Shown here piece by piece: positions 1 to 12,700 of a stretch of 64,000 nt of DNA. Under the pieces are notes generated by a model. The model had not been told where the DNA came from. It worked only from the letters and a program-made list of their open reading frames with translations, and ran no database searches. Source of the stretch: Eudromia elegans (lineage: Eukaryota; Chordata; Aves; Tinamiformes; Tinamidae); NCBI GenBank assembly GCA_003342815.1, contig PTEX01000012.1, positions 2,713,761 to 2,777,760 on the forward strand, read 5' to 3'. Within the stretch, counting starts at the first letter, position 1. Every line of letters starts with the position of its first letter. Both the position numbers and the translations under genes were made by a program.

Positions 1-139
1 ACGCGTTTCTACCGGCCAGGTGTACATTTTCCTATGCTTAAAATCGAGCTGGGCTTCCAGGGTTGACAATGGGTACACGAATACTCACGTTTCCTCGGGG
101 GATTGCTTTCCAGCTAGTTCAGCTGAAAAAAAGAAATAA

Positions 140-640
140 CAGGGGGGCCAGCGCGCCGCAGGCGGCAGCGAGCAGCCGCACAGACGCAGCCTGCCCGGGA
201 CAGGGGTGGGCGGCGCATCCAGCCGCGCCGGCGCTGCTCCGCGGAGGCCCCCCGGCACGCCGCAGCGGGGTGCGCGCGGAGCCGCCCGCCGCGCAGCCGG
301 GCCGAGACCGCGGCCACGGGGCCCGCGCGCGCTCCTACCTGCGCGTGGCCGCCGGCTCCCTCGAGGGCGTCCATCAGCTCCCCATTCCGCCAGCAGCCCA
401 GGTGCACCAGGTCCCGGCAGCGGGCATGGCAGGTGTACCGGCAATCTGCGACACGCACACGGACAAACACAGAGCGGGAGAGGCGTTCAGAGCGGGACTG
501 CAGCAGGGAGAGCCTCGGGACGGGCCGCGCGCCAGCCTGAGCCCCGGGAAACTACCCCTGCCCGTGACCGAAGGGCTGGAACACCGGGAAATAACGGCCA
601 CAATCTGTAGCTACGGGTACAGGTGACTGGGCAGGACTCC
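140..640. promoter_or_regulatory. CpG-dense patch around the RASSF C1 exon
   Basis: The stretch is very GC- and CpG-rich compared with the AT-rich flanks and covers the C1 exon and the first part of the following intron. It could be a GC-rich coding neighbourhood or an internal promoter that starts a shorter RASSF3 transcript further left. No TATA element or clear initiator was seen. Its role is an inference. Confidence 0.4.
339..445 (-). CDS. RASSF3: RASSF-family C1 zinc-finger exon, probably exon 2 of a long RASSF3 isoform (partial gene)
   Basis: Read on the minus strand, this 107-nt exon follows a pyrimidine-rich acceptor ending in CAG (446-448) and stops at a CAG/GTAGGA donor (338-337). 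It encodes DCRYTCHARCRDLVHLGC and about 18 more residues. The spacing fits the second half of a C1 domain, C-x4-H-x2-C-x7-C, and the extra Cys just before the His is also found in RASSF1A and RASSF5. The exon starts inside a codon, between the two Cys of the C-x2-C pair, and I recall RASSF1A being split in the same way. The first half of the C1 domain must lie in an upstream exon to the right, and the RA and SARAH parts lie off the left edge. The name RASSF3 is inferred from position: RASSF3 follows TBK1 on the same strand in mammals, while RASSF1 and RASSF5 lie elsewhere. In the commonly annotated mammalian RASSF3 the C1 domain is absent. Confidence 0.72.
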
Positions 641-3600
641 TTGTTTGTAAGCCCGGGCCGGTGTTCGGCCCTGAGGCCCTGCTGCATGTGCTGCTTCCCA
701 CACAGCTGGGCAGAGTTCGTTATCCCACTTTTGTCTAGCCTTGAACGCGACTTCCTATTTTTAGCCTCTGTTTTAAATTGTTTATAGTTTTGCCAAAGTG
801 TAACTGCTTCTGCTTGAAGTTTCCATGCTGGGGAGTGTCACGCTGTTTGCTGTAGAGCTAAAACATCTCTGAGGCCATTTCTAAGAATGAGGTTAGGAGG
901 AAATGCCTTGATTTTGCCAAACTAAACTGTTCCTGCAAATGCTTTTCTGTTACAAAGCTGTACACCTTCCCAGGATGGAGCAAATGTTTGGATTCTGGAC
1001 GTGCTCTCTGATCCCTTGTCAGCCTTTGAAAAACCCCCGTTCTCTACACGTTGGCTTAGAGTCCCGCTATGGTTCCTGAAGAATAAATTCTCTGCGGTTC
1101 CCATTTACCAGGAATACTTCCCAGCACAGTGTTTTGGGGCAAGGCAGCAGGGGCTTTCCCACAACACCAGCCCACTTGGCTAGGGACTAGAACCACTAAT
1201 CTGCACTATAAAATCCTCGAAATCCCCGCACAGGCAGGCCAGCCAAAAGCCAAAATGGTGTGGGATCAGGGGCAGGCACGCCATCACATCTGCGCTCAGC
1301 GGTGCCCGATACCGAATCTGTGCTACACTCACACTAACACAACACGACATACGCTTTATTGGGCACAAGGTCGGCCAACACAAAGTGAACCTGCCCAAAC
1401 CCTTCGCACCCTCCCAGGCCTGCACAGCTGTGGGCACGTAGCTCAAAATGACATGGAAGACCCACGTGCAGAGGCCAAGTCAAGGCTTTACTTAAATTTC
1501 TTATATTTTTCTTAACTTCCGAGTTCTTCACTTGGGAACTTCATCTATCTTTTAACAATTTTTTGGCTTGGCTTCTTATAAAAATGCTTATGAGACTGCA
1601 CTGCTGGTCTGCCTTTCCATCTAGCCCATGCAATCTTGAGACTCGATCTATTTTAATCCAACACTGCCTAAAAGATATTTAAGATCATATCAGTTTCATG
1701 AAAACTCATTCAACAGCTTTTTTTGGATGACTATGTGAACATCTAGGCATAGAATGCACCCAGGCTAGAGACTCATTTTCATAATGTTAGGAAAAATCTG
1801 CTCCTTAAACCGTGTTCGAAGACAAGATTACTAATTGAGTTAGGAAGCGTTTTCTCTCAATGCTATTTTGTTTGCCATTTATATTAATTTTAATTTGTGT
1901 GTCTGTAATGTTATTTCTAAGACAAGCCCATAATTTCCTCCCAGTTACTAGAGACATAATTGAGAAAAATGTGAAAGCTTTATCTCTGAAACTCCAGAGA
2001 TATTTTTGGCCAGAAAATAAATTTTAATATACTGAATGCAACTTTAATGAGGATGGAAGGAAAAGGAAAAGAAAAACAAAAAAAAAAAAGTTTTTCTTTT
2101 TTTTTCTAGAGCAGGAATTACAATCTTTATCTATGTATTTTGCTTTTAAAATCGCTGTTTTATTCCACTCATAGAGGTGTTTCACAAACATGCAGATAGC
2201 ACCAGATTTAAAATAACACCCTGCTTTTTAAGTGATTCCTCCACAGAGCTACCCCAAAAGCGCAAGAATTCCGTAATTTTCTGTTGTCCTGCAAACCCAG
2301 TTTTGGTAGACAGCAAATTGCTTGGGAATTGATCCGGAGTAGGCGCGCACTTCTCATGTGCTCTGAAGTGAATGCTTGTCTGCAAATCTTGGAATTTGAG
2401 GACATGGGGTACGAGGTATGGTTGATAAAAGCACTCATGACATTTAGAAAAGCTATTCTAAGACTGTCTTGTACACCTACTTACAAACAGGATGTGTATA
2501 CAATGTTTAACATTTATTTACTGCATCCCTGGTAAATACAAGGTATACATGTATTTATCAAACACACAAATAGCCCCTTTTAAAAGTTGTGTCGGCAGCT
2601 ATCGAGGCATAATCTAAAGCATCCTTATTTCAGATTTTACTGTAACATTGGCTTGACCAAAGTCCTTGAAAAAAGTCCCCCTCACCCAGGAAATGTTCAC
2701 GCTCTTCTCTGCGCTGCCCAGGCAAACTTAGCTCTCAAATGGCTCTGCAAAAGCGGGCGCTGTGCTGGAGCAGCTCCCGCACAAGGGAAGCTCAAAGGAA
2801 GTTTACCTCACATGGGTCTGCACTACTCCTCAGCTGCAAGGACCTGAGGAAGTCTGGAAGCTTGCGGGGCTTGTGGTTTGGTTCTGCTGTGCTTGCCTTG
2901 GGAAGTCAGCCAGTAAAAGCAGCTTTACCCGAGACCTGTGGCTTGGCTCCCAGCATCACACTGGGGACTATTGCTGTGACTGCACACAGGAAAGCGAGCT
3001 TCCAAAGCTTCCTGGGAAAATATTCTTGGAAAAACCACCTAAGGTGCTTAACACTTAATTCTTAATCAACATGCAGCCATAAGGGCACAGAAAGGAGGAG
3101 GATGACAAAATTTCCACTCAAAAATGTTTCCTCTGCAATACAGACATGCACTGTATTTCTATGCACACTGATACCAGCTCCTCCTGTGTCAATCCATACA
3201 CATCTTCCACGCTCCTCTAAAGCTGTATCCATCCACCCGCTCCACCTCATTAGCCGAGGTCCTCTGAGCTGCAGCATCTCGCTCTGCTTTGACCGTCTAA
3301 GCCGTGATGCCCACGCACTGTGGCTGCTGCCCTTCTCCCATGGCGCAGAGGGGACTAAACTGCCCTAACTCGCTTCCTAGCAAAGGGAAGGGGGCGAAAG
3401 CTCCAGGGCGCCGGCTACACAATCCTCTAACGCGGCTCCCTGCCGGCCTGTCAGATGTGGCCAGATGTGTCTTCCCCTTCCAGTGAGCCCTGCACTCTGC
3501 TGAAAGGCAGCAGCTCTCCCATTCCGTTCCTGCTCCCTACAGCTGCTGCAGCCCGCCTGAAAATACCAGCGGGCAAGTGGGAATGCGTCCAGTGAGGGAA

Positions 3601-6600
3601 GAAGGGCTGCAAAGCGCTGCTGCCAGAGCGAGGCTGCAAGACGGGCACTCAAACACCTACAGGAGCCAGGTGACTAGCGGAAGCAGTGGAGCTCCCTGCT
3701 TACAGGGAATTAACCCAATATTTGCATGCTCAGGATCCTGGAAAAAAGCATGCGGTCCTTCTGCAAGTGCCCTGGTCGGAAAGCTCCAGCCCCTGTGTCA
3801 GTGTTCCCACCGTCTGCAGCTCCAAGGCTCCAAGGGCAACCGCGCTTCCAGCATGCAGGAAGGCGGCAGGAAGGACGCAGCTCCCACCGCCCTGCACAGA
3901 GACAGGCAGGAATCTCCTAGGATTTACCCAGAAACTTGAGGGGTGTTCGCTCCTAGAGAATCCACGAGACTTGGAATTGTTATTTTGCTTACATACAGCT
4001 CACAAATGAAAACCGGATTAACATCTTGATTTAAAAAGCCCAAACAGGTAACTCTCAGACTTATCCATCACTACATCTCACATATTCACATATCTTTACT
4101 GCTTATATAACAGACTTTAAAACATCATCTGTAGTAAAACCCTAAAAGCTAAAAATCAATGGAATATAATTATGGATAAATGATTTCTGAGGAACTGTTA
4201 AACCATGATCTATCTGTCATTTAAAGAATTGCAGCTTTATTAACATCAATCCATGAGAGTCAGGATGCGATACCCTATCCTTTTTGTTGAATATTGACCT
4301 AGTGAACAGAACCATTTTGAACAAAGAGAAAATCACATTGAACCTCGACAATGAAACATGGTACTAACTGCACCAGGAATTGCCCATTATTAAAACTGTG
4401 GTATGTCAGGTATAAGAACAAGTCTTATATTAAGATAAAAATCAAACACAGGCACGACAATTTAAAGTATTCTCAGTTTAATCGATTTTTATAAGGAGAA
4501 AAAGTGTTACGTCCAAATGAGACAAAAATGTCTTACAATATTTTAACGCATATATATGAAAATAACAGTATTTTCACAAATTCCAACCTGGGGATTTTGC
4601 TTGATTTATATCTTTGTTGCTTCAGACCACCAAGAATTACTACTTTGGAAGCTGACGGGAGAAGCAGAATGTCAAAGCTTCTTCTCAGGAAGAGCAAGAA
4701 ACCTGTTATGAGAGGGTCACAGTTTGGTGCCCATTTCTCCCCACATGCTGCATTCTCACCAAACGGAGAGGAGCCGCTGGCACTTTGTGCTTTTGCATAA
4801 TGGCAAGAAACAATTAGTACATGGTCACACCACCTTTGCAAAGACCGCTTTCACAGCGGTTTCTAGGGCCCACAGCTGCAAGGTGACCCACAGACATATC
4901 TGGGGGCCTCGGCAGAATATGGGTGCTTCACCACAGCAGTGCAGGACCCGAGCCACGAGCTCAGTGATTTTGTTTCTGTGAAGCACCTGACCAAGCTAGA
5001 CTTCATCTGCTACACACAGAAACACACAGGAACAGCTCTGCTACTGACCAGCCTAAGGCTCAAAGTTTTTAGATGCCTGTTCATCATCCAGGCAGGCAGC
5101 AACCTGACTGAGCCATATCCAAAGGACAGGGTATCTGCAAAGCAGGGGGAGGTCCCAACTTCAGGGAAGTCCCGAGGCGTAAAAATCAGCAGCCTCCATG
5201 AACTTTGGCTTCTCTAACGTCCCTGCTGCTCAGGAGCACAGGGACCCATCTCTGACCACCCGCATCAGGTAACGTTGCTGGCTGAGCAACTGCAAAAAGG
5301 AAGAGGAAAAGGCATTTTGCACTAAACAGACAAACCTAGATTTTCCTCAGTTACTGTCCTTGGTACTTTAAGATCTCTAAAACTGTGTAGTCTATTTTGG
5401 GGCTTTCAAAAAGCTATTTTTATCTGATCTTACCTTATTTATTCTGATCTCACCTGGCTTGTGCTATAGCTGGCTTTGCTAGATAGCTGCCAACTCCAGG
5501 ACATGCGAGTTTGGGCATCCTCAAAGCTAAGCAGGATCAACCTCCCAAGACACGTCACCACTGTACCCCAGGATGGGAAGGGGACATTGCCATCTAGCTG
5601 CATGCCTAAGAACTGATAACGTAGGAGGCTGCATGGAGGAAGCATCTCCAAGAGCCACACAGACTTGTTGCTAAAGGTCACAGAAAGTGTCTGACTGCTG
5701 AGGGGGTTGGTAACACCACGAATGTCCAGTCACTCTACCAAGGACTGCAAAACACACACCTGAGGCAAGACTCACACCACCAAGAACCACCCAACTCAGC
5801 AGGGGCTCTTACAGGCCTCCGAGCGCCTGCCCTGGCGTGACGCAGCAACATAAACCCCACTGATTCGCTCCAGAGCTATCCAAGCCAATTTAATCCATCT
5901 GCAAAGCCCATTTGTGTTTTTATCAGCCCAACAAGCCCAGCGTGAGGCGCCCTGCCTCCTTCCCGCGGCTGCCAGCACCGCTCGCAGGAGGCCCTTTCAC
6001 ACACCCGAGCCGTGAGCCACCAGCCCGGGCGTCATGCCGCAGGCCGTCCCGTTCACAGCCAGCAGCCCCGCACGCGCATGGCAGCCCGCGCCCGCCGGGC
6101 CGCCCCGAAGCAAGCCTGAAATCCATCTGCAGGAGGACTGAATAGATTCACCTCACAGATTCACCCCATTACCTCAATAAACCTAAGGGCTAAAACAGTA
6201 ATTTGCCAGAGCGGAAACAGTTTTAAAAGAAAAGCATAAGACAAGTTTAGATTGTATTTACTGAACACCATCCTCCCTATCCGACCTGGCACCAGTGCTG
6301 CCTTGGGGGCAGCCACTTCACCTTCTGGGGCCACGCGCATGTTTTGGGGAGTCCTTCAACCTCCCAGTGCCTGGGAGGGAGTCGGGGGCACAGAGCTCCG
6401 AGCTCTCCCTCCACAAACTGAAGTTCTCCCTCCTTGCTCGGGTCTGACACTCCATTCCCTAGAGCAAGCCGGGCACCAGGGCGCCACACAGGAGGTAGAC
6501 GCTTCATTTCTCCTTCCTCCCCACGGTCTCTCTCCGTGCATGCCTGCTGTGCTCTTCAGCCAAACTCCCAAGCTGCAGCGTTACGCTTACTCTTCCCCTG

Positions 6601-9270
6601 AAAACCACGAGAACCGAATGCCTTGAAGAGGAGTCTCCTTAGGCTGATAACACCCATTTTCCCATGAGCTGTGGCTGAACATCAAGCACAAAACCATGAA
6701 ATGGGGAATGGGGTGTTTCGATCGAGGAATCTCCTGTCCCCCTGCACCCAGCTAGCGTTCTGCAGTGTCCTTCTGGGCCCATCGTCACGTTCTGCCCAAA
6801 ACCTCCAGACTTAGCAAAGCTCTGAACACTGCGTGACGTTGTGATTCGCCTTATTTCCCTTGTTCTGTGTTTGCCCAAGACAAAAATTTCCAGACACGGC
6901 AAGGCTCAATCTGCTAATAAGTGCAAAGACTAACAAATTATATCTGTGCTTTGCAGCAAGCCATGAGGACATGTAAAAATCACTGACATTCCTCCAGGGA
7001 TGAGCGCTCAGAGAAGTAACTGCTCCTTACAGCTGACCCATCCGTCCTCACCTCCCTGGTGCAGCTGGGGTGGGGAGGCTGGCTTCGTCTGAGGAGTAAC
7101 TTCAGACAAAGCATTAGAGACACCCTGAGGTCCTACCTTATCCTGCCCTTTTTAGCAGGCTTCAGAGAGTGCGTTTGTACCACCTGGCATGTGCAACAGT
7201 GAAACACGGGCCTGTCGCATGGAGGCCGAGGAGGGAGATCTGTGGCGCCGCGCGGGGCTCTGCGTCACAGCACGAACGTGGCACCGAGCGGGGGCTGGCA
7301 GGAAAATGGGAGCCACCCCCACGGATCTGCCCATGGCACACGGAGCCAAACTGCAACCCCAACGCACTGCATGTGCCACCAAAAGCTCAAAACCAGCCTA
7401 GCACATTATATGTTCGTGTAAAACTTACAAAAACCTGCCTGCTTTCTGTTTGGAGAACATCTGCCCAGGAGCACAAGGCTGTATACGCATTCCTGCATTC
7501 AAAATGCTTTGGAAATACCTGAGGTATTTCTGTTTACAAGTTCAAAAATTGGTCCAAATTGATTAGACACTTTAGGACTTCTTCGCTGACTGTTAGCCTC
7601 TTTTCAATTTAAAAACTTTAAAATTTAAAATTTAATAGATAAAAAACTTTTTAAAACAAGGGGCAAAAAAAGCTTTTCTACATAAAAAAAAAAAAAGTTA
7701 ACTCTTCATCCCGTGTGCAAATCCAATACAAGCACCTTGAAAGCGTTTGCTCCAGTGCCCTCTATTGCTGCATACCTGTAACAGCATGAAGTTAATTCAC
7801 ACAATGGGCATTTTTAGTTTTCCTTTCGTCTAGAAGCAGCCTGCACAGAATAAAAGGAAAAAGAAAAAAGAAAATCAAAAGGAGAGAAAAATGAAGAAGA
7901 ATTGGAATTAAAAGTATGGCTTAATCTTAGCTACCTGCATGTCAAGGAGATGCGAATTAATGACCAAATTTGAGTTAACACATTGCCCCTTTTTAGTGGA
8001 GTTAATAGCACAATAAAGGCAACATTTTCAGTTAGAATGGGTTAAGGAAAAGCCTTGTGAGAGCTCAGAGCAGGACTGATCTATCTGACTAGAAATGGGG
8101 AGTTCATTCTGAATCTCCATAGAAGAACCAAGGTTCACTCTATTAGCAGAAAAAAAACACAGTCTAGTAGGACAAAAGCCAGGCCTTTAACTGAAAGACA
8201 CTTTCAATAAAATCTAAATACTTTAACTTGATGCTAATAAAAGATGGATTTTGCTATGTTTAAACATAAGATGAGGAAAAAGTGGAATCAAACCCATCAG
8301 TCGAAGCCAAGTTGCAGCGATGCTTGCTCAGAAGAGCATTATGGATTAGTCCTCTCTCACATCGAGTGCTGACCAGCCCTGAGCACTTAGCTGCACGCTG
8401 CATCCAAGGCTGGTCTAGGCTTATCGGACATATCAGGGTATAACATTACCGTATCTCTTTAAAACACGTAACTCTGCCCTACTAATTTTTTAATGTCCCT
8501 CTTCGTAAGTGACTATTCCACAGCTTTGCTTTCAGCTGTCCTGCTGTCATTCCCACCCTGCCGTTGGAGCCTGAAGGACCAGAAGCTGCTCCATTTAACA
8601 CACACGGTGCTCTGTCCTCTCCGTCCCATCCTCCCGTGCTCCTGTTCTCTCCCTGCTAGCACCCATGGGAGCCTACGGAAGCAGTGGGGAGCAGTTTGCT
8701 GCTTCTACTGCTTGACACTGGCAAAGAAGAGAAATGTGGTAGTGGTTAACAGAGCGCAGAATTAAATCTTGCAAAGCCCTTTCTTGCAAAAAAAGTCCAG
8801 AAGGACAAATCCACAGGAGGCCCAGGTTGTAGCAGCAGTGACTGGTGATCCTGACAGCTGGGACCTGGTGAGGATGGTCACGTCTGCAACCCTGCTCCAT
8901 GCAGGGGGTCTGCGTGGGCTCCGTGAGACAAACAGTGGTCACCTGCACAGAATTCTAACCTACACTTATTACAACCTATAAAGATCTTAGTAAATCTCAG
9001 GATGCAAATCAGGATTTTCCCTTGTGATAAAGGAATGAGATTTGTCTCGTTGCACTTACGACTGTTACAGTCAGGGAAAAAGGAGTTCAGTGGGAGTTCA
9101 GTCTCATCCAATTATCTAATGAGACAAAACAGCGCATTGATGCAATTTTCCACCTCCCATGGAAAAACACAGAAGGAAAATCTAAACAATTATGGGTGGA
9201 GAATTACATAGAAATCAGCAGCAGTGAAAGAGGTTTGGGTTGCTCCAGCAATGTACTTGAAAAACACAGG
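446..9270. other. Long non-coding stretch, inferred intron of the long RASSF3 form
   Basis: No exon with convincing family similarity was found on either strand. Open frames here are short and unremarkable. The stretch holds A/T homopolymer tracts near 2060-2108 and 7680-7695 and a GC/CpG-rich pocket at about 5930-6120. If the C1 exon at 339-445 is joined to a first exon near 26.7-27.2 kb, this is part of one intron of roughly 26 kb. Confidence 0.4.
5930..6120. other. Short GC/CpG-rich pocket inside the inferred intron
   Basis: About 190 bases with many CG dinucleotides and GC-rich runs sit in otherwise mixed sequence. No exon was recognised in any frame. It could be a minor promoter, an enhancer or simply a remnant GC-rich repeat. 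Confidence 0.3.
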
Positions 9271-9274
9271 CACA

Positions 9275-10262
9275 TGTGGACTGGATTAGACCAAAGTTTC
9301 ATCTAGGCTAGAATCCTGTCTCAGGCAGAGTCAACCAGCAGATGGTTAGAGAAAACGTATGGGAAAAGGGTGAATTTCCAGTAACATTCTCCCTTACATT
9401 GTTCTGTTCTCTGGCAATCTGCTGTTTAAAACAGATGAGCCAGAGGCTGTATCTGCATCTTCTTATTTAATATGCCTTGATGGCTTCTTCCTCTATGAAT
9501 TTATCTAATCCTTTCTTGAATACATTTATACTTCTAAGTCTCCAAAACATCCTGTGCCAACGAGCTCCACAATTTAATTACGTGCGTGTGTGTGCATGAG
9601 AGGGTGGTTTGTTTTAAGCCTCCTGTCTGCCCCTTCCATGGCAGGTCCCTGCATTCTCTGCTACGAGGAGCAGCAGTAACCGGATTCCTCCAACGCTCCA
9701 CGCAGTCCGACCCCCTCCAGTAGCTGTTCCTCAGGAACCACCTCCCAACCAAACTGGAAAGCTCTGGTTCTGGGAGAACAGTCACCTCTTCAACCATCCA
9801 AAGTCTTCTTTTGTATCTCGTAATTCTTCTATATCCTCTTTAAGATGGGGTGACCTAAACTCTGCTTCCTATGAAGGGTGAGCACAATATAGTTCTACAC
9901 GGTGAAAGACAGGTTTTGAGCTTTCACTTCCTAATGTTTTTACAGCTTTCGCAGCTGCCTTTTACCTTGACCATCGAGATGAGTTTCTTCAGAGATTCTT
10001 CCAAGCAGTAAAAGCTAAATTAGAAGTCACTGCTCCATAGGTGCTGTCCTTCCTCCCCTGTATTTATCAACACTTCGTATTTATCAATAGTGTATTCTGT
10101 TTCCTTGTCCAGTCACTAAGTATGATGAACTTCTTTAACCTATGACAAACACCTTGGACCTATCCTCAAGACCTGCAAACACTGACATCCCAAACTGTCC
10201 TCTTTAGTAATAAATATATTTTGTGCAGTATAGATCCCTGCAGAGTTTTCTCTAGGAGGTAA
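9275..10262 (-). mobile_element. Ancient, decayed CR1 LINE, antisense to the plus strand
   Basis: Read on the minus strand this is the 3' part of an old CR1 retrotransposon. Bases near 9580-9535 translate as VIKLWSSLAQDVL, matching the conserved C-terminal block of CR1 ORF2 (RVVNLWNSLPQDVV-like). Bases at about 9840-10240 resemble the reverse-transcriptase-distal region of the same family, as known from turtles and other sauropsids. Frames are broken by many indels and stops, so it is not active. The 3' UTR lies at the low-coordinate end, near 9275-9530. Identification is from recalled family sequence; the boundaries are approximate. Confidence 0.72.
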
Positions 10263-10305
10263 GCATGTTTCTGAGCTAATGACACAAGAAAAATTACATA
10301 TAACC

Positions 10306-10395
10306 TGTGCCACATGCTCTACGTGACCCTGCGTGGTTGGACTCGATAACCTCTAGAGGTCCCTTCCAACCTCAGGCATTCTATGATTCTATGAA
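10306..10395 (+). mobile_element. CR1 LINE 3'-end fragment
   Basis: This is a short 5'-truncated CR1 tail on the plus strand. It starts near TGTGCCACATGCTC, carries the conserved GACCTCTAGAGGTCCCTTCC-like block at about 10345-10366, and ends in the diagnostic CATTCTATGATTCTATG terminus. Such severe 5' truncation is typical of avian CR1 insertions. It lies about 45 bases beyond an older CR1 in the opposite orientation. Confidence 0.9.
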
Positions 10396-10399
10396 AATA

Positions 10400-12480
10400 A
10401 ATAGAAAAAGCACATATATAAGGTTTTTTTTGAAGACCAGAAACTGAAAAAATATGCTTTCACAAATGATCTTTAAATACTGCCATTAATAATCTATGTA
10501 TATTTAAAGGAACATTAGATACAAATGCTACTCAGTGATGATTAAGAACATTCAAATCAACAGGACTGAACTGTCTGAAGTAGCTGGACAAATGTAACAT
10601 TAAAGACTGCACCTAACCCTACTACAGATACAAAACCTGTATGATCATAAGTGATCACTGTTCTTTCAGTCTGTTAAAGCATTACATGCATCTCTAGCAT
10701 TGTATAATTAGTATCCATGAACTAGACATTCAGGAAGAAAAAAAAAAAAAGAAAAGAAATTATAATCAGGAAAAGCTGGATCAGAAGTTTTGGTCATCCA
10801 CCCCAGCAGGTCTCTAAGAGATAAGAACTTGGGTGCTTGGGTCACTGCATGTTGGGCGCAGAAGGGCCATCTGCAGTCACTTCACCTTGTTTGCTTCACA
10901 CTAAGTTTCAACCAAACTGATTGATATCCAACCCAGTTTCCTCTGGGCAGGCTCTGAATGTGTCTGTCTACTCCCTCTCACAATCCAGCTAAGGAGTCCT
11001 TCACATGACCTTCCCTTGGAGGCAACCATCTCGTCCACCTATTGGAGCTTAAACGCCCCAGGGAAGCAGTTCCTGAAGGGCCCTCCACTCCACTGCTCAC
11101 TCGGGTTGGGCAGCAGCTCTCTCTGTTACTCTCTCTTCGGCAAGAACGGGCACTAACTGTCTCACACCCTCCAGAGCGCAAAGTGAGCATCAAGTGTGGG
11201 CCAGCACGGCCATCGGCTCCACAGCTGCCTCCCCACGCCATCTCTCCGGAGCACAGCGGATCCGTAACTGCCAGCGTGTCCCCCTCCTCCACAACAGGCA
11301 TTAATTGCAGTTACTTTTGCCCCTGTGTCTTGGTAGGAATACAGAAACACAGGGATGTTACCTGTGCATGCACTTCCCAATAGTGCATCCCCACAAATGG
11401 CAGGTAAGAATCTGCTACCTCTACATACCTGAAGTATTTCTGGAATAACACAGTTTAAAAGGCTATGTAAGAATATATGTGCTTACACTACATACCTAAT
11501 AACCTGCCAAATGTAAAATAAGAAATTAATTCCCAAATATTTTAAACTAAATCTAAGCTGACATATCACACAATCATATATTCCCTATTTGACTGTGTGT
11601 TATAGATTTCTCTTTTTTTGTCTGAACACATTTTATACAGAGAGCTGAAAAGCTAACCTGTGTTTTCCTGCGAACAGCTTGCAGAGAACTTTAAGCCTGT
11701 CCGTGTTTTCTCTCCACAGGAAGCCAAATTAAGAGAGAGCACTACATTTTTGCTCTTTTCCTTGGACATTTCAAAGCATACATTTTTACATAAACCTGAT
11801 TTTATAGTGGATGTTTGACAATGCCGGCCAAAAATTCTTCCAAATTAATAAAATAATCTATTAACTTCAGTGTTAGAGAAGAACTAAGAGAGCAACACAC
11901 TAGAGCAGAGAAATTACACAAAGTCCCTACCAACACTGCAACATAGTCACCAACTTATAATTACATGAAAGATCCAGCTGGTTTTAAGATCTTGTCATTT
12001 ATTTCCCCCTCCTGTCCTCAGAAACACCTTCCTATGTATCCAGCAGGACAGCAGCTCAAACTATAAGAGCTCCTACTAGCCAGGAGCTCTTCATGCGCTG
12101 GTAGGACTTGACAAGAAACAAGGCTAGGCAGAATGGTCCACCTGAGATTGCTTTAATTTGCTTTAGTTATTCAGCTCTTAGTTTTAAGAGCTTCAAAGCA
12201 AGTAGGGTTTACTACTGGGACCCCTTGGTCAAAGTAAAAATGATTGCAAGCATTATGCTTTTTATGTTTTCCATAGGATATAATGGGATGCTTTTTTTGA
12301 TTAACAGGTCTGAAATCTGCTTTTCTTCTATATAAGGCTGTAAAGCATCCTGGAGGTTTAAATCAGTGTGGATCATCAGCTTGCCTCTGTTAATGGTGAA
12401 CTTCACCAACTGCAAGAAAAAGCAACACTTGTGGGACCTTAACCACTAAAGATGCGACTATTTCAAAGCTTTTGCTGTAG
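10400..12480. other. Non-coding stretch, no gene recognised
   Basis: This is AT-rich, intron-like sequence with no supported exon, RNA gene or element. One open frame on the minus strand (10978-11301) overlaps one on the plus strand (11042-11383). Neither resembles a known protein. Confidence 0.4.
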
Positions 12481-12484
12481 TGAA

Positions 12485-12700
12485 TATTCTTATCCTTCCA
12501 GACCCTCTTTAAACCTCGTTACATTCCTGATCTCAGCAGCATCCTCTGGTAGTAAGTTTGACAATTTAATTACACGCTGAATGAAAAAATATTTATTAAC
12601 TGTCACATCTATGTAATGTACTTCTACTATGAAACAGAGACCTGGACTTTGTCTTTTTGATCATTGTTTTCTACACGTTGTACCATTGATGAGGATGTTG
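12485..12700 (-). mobile_element. Second ancient CR1 LINE fragment, antisense
   Basis: On the minus strand, bases at about 12595-12485 read NKYFFIQRVIKLSNLLPEDA and continue to a stop after FKEGLEG. This matches the C-terminal end of CR1 ORF2, where RKYFF-x-QRVV-x-LWNSLP is conserved. It is old and degraded, in the same orientation as the copy at 9275-10262. Both cover the ORF2 C-terminus, so they are separate insertions and not two halves of one element. Confidence 0.72.

Noticed and set aside
63-626. 187-codon plus-strand frame over the C1 exon region
   Set aside because: It is the shadow of a GC-rich stretch whose supported coding exon is on the minus strand with correct splice sites.
2060-2108. 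A-tract followed by T-tract that could form a hairpin
   Set aside because: Low-complexity AT sequence of this kind is common in introns and shows no other feature of an RNA gene.
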